Source: Trichaptum fuscoviolaceum
Lineage: Eukaryota > Basidiomycota > Agaricomycetes > Hymenochaetales > Trichaptaceae
Assembly (NCBI GenBank): GCA_910574455.1
Contig: CAJSYZ010000003.1
Coordinates: 806,001-870,000 of the forward strand
Direction: 5' to 3'
Length of the DNA stretch: 64,000 nucleotides
How positions within the stretch are numbered: the stretch's first letter is position 1; every line of letters starts with the position of its first letter. Below the pieces are notes generated by a model. The model searched no databases, was not told where the DNA came from, and was given only the letters and a program-made list of their open reading frames with translations. This document shows positions 1-12,130 of this stretch, in pieces. The position numbers and the translations under genes are program-made.

Positions 1-2618
1 GATTCATTTCAGTATATGCGATAGAATGAAGACCGAGGTAAGTGGAGACAATCTCCTAAGTAATATGTTTCTTACACGTGAATTAGTTGGACCACCTTAT
101 CGCACATTATGGTGTTATTGGAGGGGACAAGGAGGTCGTTGAAGCCGCTAAAGTAGTCAAGGTCTATTTAGCTGGGCTTGTTGAGTGTTCAAAGGGCGTT
201 GTGGGCTCCACTCCAGATGGTACGTATCATGCTGTAGCCTATATTTCACACCTCTAATAGTGACCCTATAGAGTGGTGTAAAACTGTAAACTCGTTGATA
301 GCATCTCTTGGTGGGCTATATTTTGCCACCAGTAGATTTAACGGCAGCCTGTACCACCAAAAGCATGCATTCTACTTTCGTGAAGTCAAAAGATGGGTAG
401 ATTGCTTATCTGTGAGTTTTAAGACTTACATCTTCACCTGGTGGCTACTGATGCATCTGAAAGAGTGGATTTCCAGCGGCTCGCAGTAATAATAATGTAT
501 TAACGTCTTACAGCAACGTCTCTGACACTATTGAATCCAGGTTACATGCATCGTGATGATCTAGATGGATTCCTGACGTTTTTCTATGATGACCTTCTCA
601 CCAAACTAGAGGTAACGATGTTTGGCATCAGCGCTGTACCTAAATGGACAAGGCCACCTGAGGAAAGTCCGTTCGAAGTTAGTTTTGGTAATGTCGCCGA
701 AGAACTGAAGTTGTTCGGAAGGGAGTGTAAGTTCCTTAAGCACTCTGATTGCGTACCCTATCTGACTCCATGAAGCCCTACCCAAATTTCTTGTAGACCA
801 GATGGAGAGGGATACAACGCGATATGTTAACTTAACTATGATCGCCACCTTCTTCTCCAGTGTTACAGCGACAACACTCCAGTTCACGTATGCACCATTG
901 CAGACTGAAGCATCCGAATCCCTCAGAGGAGTAGTCAACCTTTTCTGGTTCATGTCGCTAATCTTTAGCGTATCATCAGGTGTGAGTAGCTTGCTGGGTT
1001 TGACATGGAGGAAATCGTCAATGTTTGTGGTCTATTCTATCTTTATTGCTAATGGTCGGCTAATAGAACTTCAAGCTTTGATACTCGTGTCCCTCCACGG
1101 CTCATTGTCATGTGGTTCAACAAAGCACCAATGCTGTTCCTAATCATTGCGGCCGTTTCCTTTGTGATCGGCTTGAACCTGTTCGTTTATTTGTCTCTCC
1201 AGGTACGCCTTAAACTGTAAGGGGGTTGACATATAGCTAAATTCAGGCCAGCCGCATTTCGTCTCTTTTGCAACTAGTGTCCTTACTGGACTGCATGGCA
1301 TTTGCCTGCTGGCAATTGCCCTTTGGTTTATATATCATCTCAAGCGTGATTCCGTCTGGGCAGGATGGATAAGAATGGTCATGAAGCCAATCACGTCATT
1401 CGCAGATTGGATTATCATGAAAGCCATGAAATTGATCACGAAGAGCATGAAATGGATCAGTCAAAGCATAAAATGGATCAGGAAAAGACCGAGATGGATC
1501 TGTAAGACGATCAAGCGGCCTTACGATAAGTACAAGCAGAACGTACACCTGCAACGAAACATCTTCTGGTACTTTGGATCTCCATATCACCGCTCAAGTT
1601 CGTGCTGACCTCTCGGAATAGGGCATTCGGGATCGACAACCGCGTAGCGCGTCTAAATTGCAACATTCACTTGCGTTGTGACTGGCCAGAACCATACATT
1701 CTTTCCAAAATCATCCGCTTCATCGTAAATCCGATCAAGAAGGGCTGGCTGACGACAAAGAAGGCATTTTCTGCCTTTGGTCATTTTGTTCGGACGCATA
1801 TATGCGCATGTTGCCTTGCGGGAAAGACAGAAGGCAACATTGAATCTGGAAGGGAGAGACATGACAAAGCAGAAGGACCAGAGGAAACCCAAACGGACAA
1901 CCTTGACAATAACGCCGAAGACATGTTTCGTAAAGCTCTGCTGACGACCTTCAACAATGATACGGCTAATTTGGTCATGTCGACAATTAAAGTTTGGAAA
2001 CCTTTCTTGTAAGCACTTGACCATATTAACATAAAGAGTATACTAACATGTAATAGTATGGATAACGAAGAACATGCAAAGTATTATGTCGGGATATTTC
2101 TTTGGGGTTACCCAGACCTCAGGAAGAAACTCCACGATGTAGTACGCCCCGCATGGATTGATGAACGCGAGAAAGAAAGCAGGAAGGTTGAGGAGAAACA
2201 TAATCACGAGACGGCGGCAGAGCATGCCGACATTGACCCTCTACCTCTAGGATCAGAAGTCGTTGAGCAAGGGCAAGGCAACACCGCATTCACTCAGGCC
2301 ACTCCGCCCCAATCAATTCATCCCGCCGGCCTTCACGAAGACACGGAACATCTGCCTTCGACACAGGAGGTCAAACCGGATAGCCCAGAAAAACTAGACC
2401 GTCCTCGTCCTCCTCTTGATGAGCACCCTCCGTCACCTGCATCTCCAAGCCCAGTAGCACCTGGATCTATGCCTGCAAATCCGAACTTGCTGCCAAGCAC
2501 TCCTGTATTAGAAACGGGAGTTGCTATGCTCGACGAGGTCGGAGAAGTCATGTCTACATCCGAGAGCAATAACGAGGGATTGTCTCTAGTCCAGAGCGAG
2601 GAAGAGTCAGCAGTGTGA
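1..2618 (+). CDS. Tandem family membrane protein, copy 1 (5' end outside window)
   Basis: This is the downstream part of the first of four paralogous genes. The window opens in a middle exon that aligns with about 45905 in copy 4. Exons I can follow include the YHQKHAFYFREVK segment (about 340-410), a segment with DDLDGFLTFFYDD (about 540-730), the first two hydrophobic segments (about 780-1025; TTRYVNLTMIATFF and LRGVVNLFWFMSLIFS), a third near 1100-1200, a fourth near 1270-1350, the Trp/Lys repeat (1380-1550), and a hydrophilic C-terminus ending at 2618. The intron at about 1570-1620 and the one ending near 2057 have normal borders; the latter contains TACTAAC. I see no break in this copy. 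The function is unknown. The C-terminus is Pro-rich and acidic, so it probably lies on one face of a membrane as a flexible tail. Confidence 0.75.
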
Positions 2619-2944
2619 TGTCAAACTTTGCAGAAGGAGTATGTTCAGTCATTGACTTGACAAGATTAACTTTCTGATATTCATACCCATAGAACGGCGC
2701 AAGTAGAAAGTGGGCACAAGAAGACTTTGCTTCCTTCGCTTAGAATGATGCCTTTATGCTGACTTCTGTTATGTATTCAGTCACGGTGTTTGATCAATTG
2801 CAGGTTATTCAAAAGTTGAACTTCCGGATGTTCTTGATTGACGACGGAGTGTCAAATTGACATCTGATGTATCCTTTGAACCCTGCGGATGCTTTAGTTG
2901 GATGTTTTTACGTTCTATACATGTCCTCTTTGCAATGACCTCGA

Positions 2945-4790
2945 GTTCTCTTTTTTATTTCTTCCAGCTCGCGCATCCCTTCAGGACCTCGGACTTTCTT
3001 CCGCCTGCACAACGTCTTCGGTGAAGTCATTCGTGGAATGTTCATCTTTATCTTTCTCGTCTATCATCCGCTTTAGATGCATCTCCTCGTACTTTATCTC
3101 GGTGCCCTTGAGTCGAATGCATTGCGTGAGCCTGCGAGGCCTTGTTCATTGTCTAAGTTGATCTGCTGGTATTGACAAACTCCATTTCCTAGTTTCACAG
3201 CTTGAATTCAAAGAGGGTGTGATGTGATACGCCATTTCATTAATGAGTCAGATACATAATTTGTATAGACACATAATGTTGAGTATTTCCAGTGAAGCTG
3301 GAGTTGACCGAGAGCTCGGCGAGGATCTGGATCAGGGAAACCAATGATCTATGTAGGGACCTATACATGAAAAGGCAAAGTCAAGAACAGAGAATACGTA
3401 CGGGGATGCGGACAAGTTTACTTACCGGAATACGCTGGCCCAGATTTGCCTGCCGTTGTCCGATTACGACGCTTTGAACTGATAGAGGGCTCCGCACGAA
3501 GGCAGATTGAAAGGCAAGGTTAACAATGGAGATACGGAAACGAAGAGATTGCGCCTACAGGAAACCTTTGACTCGTTGGAGAAGGGCTTGACGAGTTCCT
3601 CGAAGAAAGATTTTGGAGATGCTTCGTATTCAGGAGCCTTCCCGTTAAACGAGCAGACCCGTCCTTTCTAGATCCAGCCGATAACTCGTCGATCTCACCG
3701 CGCCCGCTTCGCATTGTCTGGCTTCCACGACAATCTTAGCTGTGTAGGATTTTTGCCTTGAATAGGGTTCGACCGTAACCATGTAGCACTGCGATGAAGT
3801 CGAGTTGAAATTTGGATTACGAGCCGAAGCACACGCTAAATGGCTAGAGGAAAAGCAAGGGGTATAGCCGAAATAGAACGTCGACGCGTAGGTGAGGAAA
3901 GATGGTCGCCTTGAAGAGTTGCGCAAGGTTGGACACATTCTTATGCGATTACGGAGGTGCGGAAGTAAAAAAAGCAAGTAAGAGAAGTCACTTGGGTAGG
4001 GAAGAACTAGAGGGATTCCAAATCATCCTCGATTGCATCTACGGACGGCATAATTGTAAAAGGGTAGGGATCGGCTCGAGGATGTGCACGGCACGTGATG
4101 TCACCGTCGAACGCATGTTTCGGCTCATCGCCCCCTTTCGCGACTCGAGGAAGTCACGGAGAGAGGACTATGGTAGTGCACGAATGGTCGATGACATCAT
4201 ACGCAGCCGCTAAGGATATAATTGCTGTTGAAACTGGTGTTTGAAGGGAGGTCAGTTCGATGCATCATAATATAAACCAACATCGAGATACTTTGCGTAC
4301 CTCGCAACGAACACTCTGTCGTCTTTCAAATTTACCCTTCTCAAATTATCCACCTCCAGCTTCGTCAACTGCTTGTCCGTCCGCTGTCACGGGTAGTACC
4401 TCCGTCTTCTTGAAGTTGATGAGTCCTTCCCCTTCAGACCGGCTACTACGCCATCCTCATCGATACCCAGACCTGGTAACCTAGCTTCACGATGACCAAT
4501 TAACAATGAGTCACAGGGTTCGCGCCGAAGGAAAAGTAGGGGAGAATTGCAAGTGAAGGGATGTCAGAGCGGGTATAGCAGAAGAGGTCGAATTTGCGAA
4601 GGACAGCAAGGAGGACGACGCCACACACACAGAATGAGGTGACTGCTAGCCGGAAGGGTTGGCAAATAGGCATGGGCAAGTATTTCCACGGTGATCTGCT
4701 AAGCAGAATGGGCGAGACAGATGTTAGTCGATGTTGATAGGGCACAAAAAGCGGTACACGCACCTCAGCTAATCACAACTCTCCTCGATA
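2945..4790 (-). pseudogene. Decayed spacer gene, minus strand, unit 1
   Basis: Minus-strand segments are conserved at protein level with 40985-43020. A coiled-coil-like C-terminal exon (about 2985-3140) contains IKYEEMHLKRMIDEKDKDEH and DVVQAEES; its counterpart reads AQYEETRTNRLIDEKYEHS and DEVVQAEESS. A second segment near 4470-4490 contains REARLPGLGI, and a third near 4600-4660 is a hydrophobic helix with SFCVCGVVLLAVL. I could not join these into one open frame, since stops lie between them and the middle (3500-4300) is poorly alignable. It looks like a once functional gene with one membrane helix. I do not recognise the family. Confidence 0.4.
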
Positions 4791-4816
4791 TAGGTGCGCA
4801 CCCTCAACTACCCATC

Positions 4817-5030
4817 ATGCCGCCCAACAACAATTTCCCCATCGCACGCCTCTAGAGTCAAAGCACTTGTAAACGTGAGTGAAGGTGTGGCACGTTGGTT
4901 GACACAGGAAGTCATTGCAGATGGGTATTACATGAGGAAGGTGAGGAAGGAGGCTATTGGGACGAAATGTCAGAGATGCCAGAAAGTTGGGTATATGAAA
5001 GACTTGGAGTTTCAAGTTGCGGCGTCTGCG
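4817..5030 (+). pseudogene. Remnant of a small zinc-knuckle-like gene, unit 1
   Basis: An ATG at 4817 starts MPPNNNFPIARL and then meets a stop. Equivalent starts exist in the other spacers: MSPNINFP at 10945 and MLPNITSC at 43045. About 150 bases on, a frame reads ADGYYMRKVRKEAIGTKCQRC followed by QKVG, a C-x2-C start like that of CCHC zinc knuckles, but the final His and Cys are not seen before the frame ends. In unit 4 the same frame has a stop between the two cysteines. I infer a decayed small gene that travelled with the array. The assignment is tentative. Confidence 0.35.
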
Positions 5031-5894
5031 CGCAATCCATTATCGCCGAGATTCCACATGATTTCTCGGCCTTCAAGTTGAAGACGCCGGTCATCTACAT
5101 CATTGCCGTTTGCCGGATACAAACATCACCGCAATACCCGGAGACCCCCGGCCAAGCTTTTCTTCCTCCGTCACTCATCAGAGTCATCACTATTCAAAGA
5201 GAATTGCAGCTAACGCTCTCCTCTTCATGCATCTCTTATAATGACTGAAGTATTCTTATCCTTTCAACAATCAATCTAATCTGGAACCTCGTATGGTCAC
5301 CGGACGCTTATGACACTGAGCACATTTTCGCATCAGATTTCAAGCAAATACAGCACCTATCGGAGGATTGAATAAAGTCGATCTTACCAATGCACATTGC
5401 AACGATATATCTTGCGAAATGTTTCCACACCTGCCGCTGTTGCTTTCAAACTCTGACTATCTTGCCATTGGTTATCACACAGTGCCTCCCATTGCGCGAC
5501 TCTCTCCCGCATCCCCCTGCACGCCAAATCTTAATATCGGAGAGGGTCAATGGTCTTGGATGTGATCGACACTTCTCGCTGAGTCTTGCGCTTGTACTGC
5601 ACTCTCGCAAGGATTGACGCTCACCACAGTCTGTTTTTACTGTTTTGTCAAGTCTTGCTAGCCCAGCATCACTGCGGTGATACTATCCCAGTGAGCCCTA
5701 TCGATAAATACTAGTCATCACGAAGACGTTGTACTCCGGTTACACAGGAGATGCAAGGAGAAGTTCGTGTATGCTGTAGTTTGCAAGTTTCGGATGTTTT
5801 CTGGACGGGCGCTAATCTGCAATTGACCTTCTATACTATCTGATGTCAATCTTGATCTTGATTGGTGCTGGCTGCCTCATGGTACTCATATGTG

Positions 5895-5902
5895 CTATAA
5901 AG
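5895..5902 (+). promoter_or_regulatory. TATA box of gene copy 2
   Basis: CTATAAAG lies 80 bases before the ATG at 5975. The same motif is at the same distance in copies 3 and 4, inside a block (CATGTGYTATAAAG) kept in all three. Confidence 0.7.
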
Positions 5903-5974
5903 GTGACCAGTTTCTTCATCGCCGACGATGCTCTTTCCTCTCACATCCACATCCCTCAGCTCGCTGTGTCCGAT

Positions 5975-8900
5975 ATGTCTGGTTCGTCCGTTCGTATTTC
6001 TACACACAGAACTGAAGCTGACGCTGTTCTACAGATCCAGGAATAGGTTTGCATTTATTAGCTATCCATGTCGCTGAGATATTGATAGTGTTAGGCATCA
6101 ACTCGACGCAAGTACCGAACGATGTCTTGGACAGTATCCTCACTGTGGTGAAGGAGATGCGAGACCTTATGCGTCAGAAAGCATATGAAAAAAAGAGTGA
6201 GTGACAATCTCTCTCACCATTAACTCATTTGTGTATCATTTATGACGCGGAAACAGCTCCGACACTTATCGAAGCCCCACATCAAAGCGATGACTTACCA
6301 CTACTAGCAGACGCTGCTACTCAGGAACCTCTTAACACCGATAGTAATTATGCGTCTTTCATAGTGGCGACCGCGATAACTCAAATAAATACGTAGACGA
6401 TAATTCATCACCGGAAGCACACCCCATTATCCAGGAACGTCTCAACACCGATACGAGAAACGAAGAGAGAGATAAAAAGAGTGAGTAAGAATGTGGCATT
6501 GATGATGTCAACTGTGATGGTTCAGATTCGTACGTAGACAATTGGCCAGACGACGAAACAAATTCAAGATACAGAGCCAGATGCGCGAAACACAAAAGGT
6601 ACTATACTAAATCTATCTCGTCAAACTGATTCAAATACTGTCTTCCACTCAAGCGAGTGTCAGAAGATGCAGGTGGAGGTATGTACAAGACCTTTTTTGA
6701 ACAATTATTCTCTGACTGACCAAGAATAGCTGGGATGCTTCATTGCACACTTGAACATCGTTGGAGGCGACAAAGAAGAAATCGAAAAGGCAGAATCCCT
6801 ACGGAAAGGATTGCTTGAACCTGTACAATCTCTGAAGAAGGCCTTCGACGTGACTCGCAGTGGTATGTAGACTCAATGCTCAGGCGAAGCTTTTGTATGA
6901 ATAATGATGTCTTAGGGAGACTGGACGCAATGGACGAAGTTAGACAGTCTTTCCATAGGCTTTGGTCTTCAGTTACATACATCGCTCTGAGCACGCGTGA
7001 AAAAGATGGACTTTATCCTGATAAACTCAAGCAATGGAATAGAATCGCTAGCGTGAGTTCAGAGTATCTATGGCCAATGCATAGAATTAATACCCTCATC
7101 AAAGGGCGGAGATGACAAAATCAGAGGTAAGATTCAAAGGCTTTCGCTTGATCTCTAATGATGTGCGACGCAGACTTCGTAAGGAAACGTAAATATGTCG
7201 AATGCTTGAAATTTATTAACGACGAATTCTTCTCCGACTTGGAAACGGCGATGGGTGGTGTTGTCGAAGCACTGGTGACGTATGAAGAGAACTGTAAGTA
7301 GTTTAATGCACTTGAAGCTCCGGTATTTACCCTGCTCTCTATTACGACAACCCAGACTGCTCCGAAGCCATTTATGAGTGGCTGGCTATGCAGAAATTAG
7401 AAGTCTTCGAGAAGCAGTGTCAAGAATACATAAATCGAGTTCTCCCATCCGAAGTGTCCGCAGTCGTCTGCCTGGAAGAACAGAAGATTTCACGATTTCG
7501 GAAGCATCTCACAACACATAGGAAGTACGATTTGTATGCTAATCCCTGTCTATGGCAAAGTAACTAATTAAACTTGTTCTAGATCATGCATTCAAATGCA
7601 GGAAGAGGTCAACATTTGCTCATCAATAAAAGCTACTGCTAACAATGAAAATAGCTTGATCATCTCATTGAACACTACCGCATTATCGGAGGTGACGGAG
7701 CGGTTATCACGGCTTCCGGGATACTTCGGGGCGCGCTTGTTGAACCCGTCAAGTGCATTGAACGAGTTCTGTCTAGGCATCCTGGCGGTGCGTAATCTCC
7801 TACGGTTTGTACAAGGAACTAACTAGTGTTTTAGAGCATCAGAAAAACGTCTTAGCTGTGATAGTCTCCTTCGCGAAACTACATTCTGCTGTTAATGGAT
7901 TTCAGGAAAGTCTTTACCACCAGAAACATGCGTTCTATTTTCGTAAAGTCAGGAAATGGGTGGCTTGCATCCGAGTGAGTTCCGAAAATTCGGGTTATCT
8001 TGGAGACTAATATATTTGGCATGAAGGATGGTATGCCAAGACTGTTAGGTGTGGCTTGGCATCTACCTCTGGAAAAACAAATTCTGACAACACAGATGCA
8101 GTTACATCTCACCGTCCGGATCGTTTCCTAGATTATATTTGCGATGAGCTTTTCCTCGGATTGAATTTCTCGATGGTTGGCGTGAGCGACGCGGTAAAAG
8201 AAACAAAAGCGTCGGAAGACAAACTTCCTCAGAACGATGTCGGAAGTGTGGCAGAAGAGCTGAAGACATTCGGAAAGGAGGGTAAGTGCCTTGCCATTCA
8301 TTACGTCCATACCCGATCTTACTTAAAGCTAGCCCTTCCAAAGTTCCTTGTTGACCAGATGGAGAGGGATACGACGCGATATGTTAACTTAACTACGATC
8401 GCCACCTTCTTCTCCAGCGTGACAGCGACCACGCTCCAGTTCACGTATGCGGGTACGGATGCGGTGCCATCTAATTCCTTGAGAGGTGTGGTCAACCTGT
8501 TCTGGTTCTTGTCGTTGGTCTTTAGCGTGTCTTCGGGGGTGAGTAGCTTGCTAGGTTTAACATGGAGGAAGTCTTCGATGTGTGTAGAACATCTATCTTT
8601 ATTCTGCCGATGGTTGATTGATTTCTTTCAAAGCTACGACTCGTGTGTCCCCCCAAGACTCATTGGACTGTGGTTCGAGAAAGCACCCATGCTGTTTCTA
8701 ATTATTGCGGCTGTTGCTTTTGTCCTCGGCTTGAACCTGTTCGCGTACCTATCTCTTCAGGTATGCCATAAAATATGATGATGCTACCACAGAACTGAGT
8801 TTTGGCTAGCTACATTTCGTTTCTTTTGCAACAAGTATCCTCACAGGTCTGCACGGGATGTGCTTACTGGCAGTTGTGCTTTGGTTTATATATCAGCTCA

Positions 8901-10128
8901 AGCGTGATTCCGTCTGGGCTGGTTGGATAAGAATGGTCATGAAGCTGATCACGTCATTCGCAAATTGGAGTATCATGAAAGCCATGAAATGGATCAAAAA
9001 AAGCCTGAAATGGATTGGGAAAAGACTGAGATGGATGTGGAAGATGGTCAAGCGGCCTTACGAAAAGTATAAGCAGAATTTACACCTGCAGCGAAACATC
9101 TTCTGGTACTTCGAATCTCTCCATCACGGCTTATGCTCGTACTGACATCTCGTAATAGGGCATTCGGGATCGACAACCGCGTAGCGCGTCTCAACTACCG
9201 GATCTCTGGCAGGCCAGAACCGTACCTTCTTTCCAAAATAATCCGCTTCATCGCATATCCGATGAAGAAGGGCTGGCTGGTGACAAAAAGCGCATTTTCT
9301 GACTTCGGTCATTTTGTTCGGGTGCATGTATGCGCATGTTGCCCTGCGGGAAGGACAGAAGGCGACATTGAATCTATTGGAAGAGAGAGACACGAGAAAG
9401 CTGAGGGGCCGGAGGAAACGCATGCGGAAAACCTTGTCAAGAACGCTGAAAACAAGTTTTGTGAAGCACTGTTGACGACCTTCAACGCTGACACGGCCAA
9501 TTGGGTCATGTCGAAAATTGAACGTTGGAAATTTTGGATGTAAGCACCGGACCATTTTAACATAAAGAGCATACTAACATGTATCAGTATGCGGAACGAA
9601 GAACGTGCAAAGGTTTATATCGGGATATTCCTTTGGGGTTACCCTGACCTCAGGAAGAAATTCCATGATGTAGTACGCGCCGCATGGATTGATGAACGCG
9701 AAAAAGCACGCAGGAAGATTGAGGAGCAGCAGCATCCCGATGCGGTGGCAGAGCATGCCGACATTGACCCTTTACCTCTAGGACCAGAAGTTGCTGACGA
9801 AAATCAAGATAACACCGCATCCACTCAGGCCACCCCGCCTCAATCAAGCCAGCCCGCTTCCCTTCATGAAGACGCGGAACATTTGCCTTCAACACAGATG
9901 GAGGTCAAACCGGATAGCTCAGGCCAGCTAGACCATCCTGCTCCTCCTCTTGATGAACACCCTCCGTCGACTGCGTCCCAAAGCGCAGTAACGGTTGGAT
10001 CTACGCCTGCAGATCCGAACGTGCTGCCAAACACTCCTGTAATAGGAACGGGAGTGGCTACGCTCAATGAGATCGAGGAAGTCAAGTCTACTTCGGAGAA
10101 TGAGAACGAGGAAGAGCTGGGAGAGTGA
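5975..10128 (+). CDS. Tandem family membrane protein, copy 2
   Basis: This is a multi-exon gene of roughly 17 exons. I chose ATG 5975 because ATGTCTG is followed by a GT donor, and a 12-base exon (6035-6046) and exon 6095-6196 then read MSDPGIGINSTQVPND in frame; the same arrangement is kept in copies 3 and 4. Next come short acidic exons containing QEPLNTD and QERLNTD, then DNWPDDET. A first module has HLNIVGGDKEEIEKAESL (about 6730-6860) and a second has HYRIIGGDGAVITASGIL (about 7660-7790). Four hydrophobic segments follow, at about 8380-8450, 8475-8580, 8690-8760 and 8840-8900. Then come a Trp/Lys repeat (8935-9060), an exon with RHEKAEGPEETHAENL, and a last exon from about 9588 ending in a Pro-rich acidic tail. 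No break was seen. The architecture suggests an integral membrane protein with cytosolic ends. The family is unnamed to me. Confidence 0.8.
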
Positions 10129-11620
10129 TGACGCATTTTGCAGAAGGGGTATGTTCAGTCATTGATTCATCGAGGTTAGCTTTCTGAAATTCATATCCAT
10201 AGAACGGCACCAAGTAGAAAGTGGCCGTACGAAGGCCTTTGCCCTATTTGCTTATAATGATCTGTCTCCTGCTATGTAATTAACGTTTTCTCACATTGCA
10301 AGTTATTTGAATCTTGAACCATCAACTGATCTTGAATGGAGCCGAGATTTGCCCAGCAGTAAGAGATTTGCAAAGCAAGCACCGAGCAAGGTAGGTAAAA
10401 TGCAAGAAAAGGGAAACACCGCAATTAAAGCGCTTTGCATTGTGTCCGAACTGTCTGGAGTTTGGGACTGATGGGCCGAGGCACGCGAATAGTGGTTGAT
10501 GCACGAGCGAGAGGTTGGATGTGCGGAGGACTATGCAAATTGCGACGCCACACGCGCAGAAGGAGGCGAGTGCTATGAAGGGTTGCATGAGCTCGTAGGA
10601 AATGCATTTTTGGGATGCGCAGGGCTGGTGGGAGTAAGCGTTGGCTGCGGAATGTCAAGACAATAAATGCGATTCTGAAAGGGAAGAACAGGATAACACC
10701 CTCACGTAGATTTGTGGAGGGTATAAGTGAAACGAAAGAGAGGGTGGTAGATGGAAGGAGTGGCACGCTGGTAAGATGGACGGAATGGGTGAGACAGAAG
10801 AGATTTGAAATGAATGACAGTAGCTTTCCTGGTTCTATGCTGATAAGATGTCAGTCGATGTGTAAAGGACATAAAAAGTTGTGAAACGCACCTCAGTTCA
10901 TTGCACCCTCCTCCGCATATTTGCGCACCCAAATCACTCCCATCATGTCGCCCAACATTAACTTCCCAACTGGCGCTGCCCTCCTTCGGAATGTAGATCA
11001 CGCGAAAGTGCACCAGTGCTCTTGTTTGCTTCATACGGTAGAATCATGCATATACTTATTGTAGATGAGGAAGGAAAGGAAGGAGTCTTTTGGGACGAAT
11101 GATGGAGTTGCTCCATGAAAGGAACTCAGCACCGAGCGCAATACATCCCAACTTCTTTGCCGACCATGGTCTAATCGGCTTCCAAGAATAACATCACACC
11201 TGCGCGATACCCATGGACATATTAATACCAGGTAGTCATTGTCGCGAAGTTGTGAATGTGGCAGCAACTGGGTAAAGGTTGAGGTAAGAAACCATTGCAA
11301 ACATATAATATGTAGCTCCCGGGCCGAAGCCGGCTACTTTCCAATTTGCCGATTACCGGATGCAAATTTTTGCCCGGAGGCCGCGCTCCAGTAACCGCCT
11401 CGCTTTTCTTCATCTGTCACTCATCACCGTTCAATGAGAAATGCAGTTGGCGCTCTCTTAGTTATGCATTCCTTATCAAAGACTGAAGTAAGGCTTTCAT
11501 TTCATCAACAAATCTATTCTAGACTTTCGTATGTTCACCGGACACATATGTCACTGAGCATATCTTCACGTCAGATTTCCAGCTAGGACAGACCATTCAG
11601 TGGCGACGGAAGATCAAACG
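10129..11620. other. Array spacer 2, left part
   Basis: This is the left part of the spacer that is split by the giant transposon; it resumes at 35764. It is shorter and more diverged than spacers 1 and 3. It carries a conserved minus-strand hydrophobic segment with SFCACGVAICIVL (about 10510-10590) and the MSPNINFP start at 10945. The stretch 11370-11620 aligns with 5140-5380 and 43430-43680. No intact gene is seen. Confidence 0.6.
10322..11040 (-). pseudogene. Decayed spacer gene remnants, unit 2
   Basis: The minus strand at about 10500-10590 encodes MQPFIALASFCACGVAICIV, the equivalent of the hydrophobic helix in the spacer-1 and spacer-3 gene. The downstream part seen in the other units (REARLPGLGI and the coiled-coil exon) is missing here, so this copy is truncated. 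The divergent + strand start at 10945 is kept without the cysteine pair. Confidence 0.3.
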
Positions 11621-11629
11621 AACTTACCA
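11621..11629 (+). repeat. Target site duplication, left copy, of the giant KDZ element
   Basis: AACTTACCA occurs here and again at 35755-35763. The uninterrupted spacers have a single equivalent, ATCTTACCA, before ATGCACATTGCAACG (near 5385) and ATGTACATTGCAACG (near 43677), which shows the empty site. Confidence 0.8.
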
Positions 11630-11634
11630 CCAAA

Positions 11635-12130
11635 ATAGGATTTCAGCACCTCAATGTACCTATCTGACATCTGACACCCATTATCTGACACCTGGACACT
11701 TGAAATGTATAACTGACCCATATAAGAAGTAAAATCCAACCTCCGTTAGATAAAATATCTGACAATCGGAGTATCAATATCCAACAATTGGAGTATCTAA
11801 TTCTGACAGAATAAAGTATCTAAATCCAACCCCTGTAAAGAATGTATTTCCAACACCGCAGGTTTATCATTATCTGACCCCTCAAATAACACAATTCCAA
11901 CCCTTATTAGAAGTAATTTCCAACCTATCCGCCCATAAAGTATATATATCCAACCCATCTGTAGTATCCATATCTGACCTTCTGTAGTATTCAAATGCAA
12001 CCCATCTAGAATGTAAATTTGACCCTCTTTAATATGTATTTCCGACCCTTTTTAAAATCTAATTTGGACATACTTCAATATGTAAATCCAGCCCAAAAAG
12101 AACTTAATTCCAACATCTTTCTCACGTCAT
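11635..12130 (+). repeat. Left terminal inverted repeat and subterminal repeat array
   Basis: About 17 degenerate units, 26-32 bases apart, alternate between a TCTGAC(A/C) core and a TCCAACCC core in AT-rich spacer. The array at 35285-35740 is the same in reverse orientation. Such arrays usually bind the transposase, so they are probably functional ends. Confidence 0.75.

Larger units (their letters stand above)
2619..5974. other. Array spacer 1 (between gene copies 1 and 2)
   Basis: About 3.3 kb separate copy 1 from copy 2. The block 5130-5850 is nearly identical to 43415-44140, and a more diverged version lies at 11370-11620 plus 35764-36420. The rest carries remnants of two other genes, listed separately, and the promoter of copy 2. 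The spacer therefore belongs to the duplicated unit and is not unique sequence. Confidence 0.7.

Noticed and set aside
11640..12130. Telomere-like or satellite DNA
   Set aside because: The units are degenerate, have two cores and are mirrored exactly at the other end of an element with a target duplication, so they are transposon ends.
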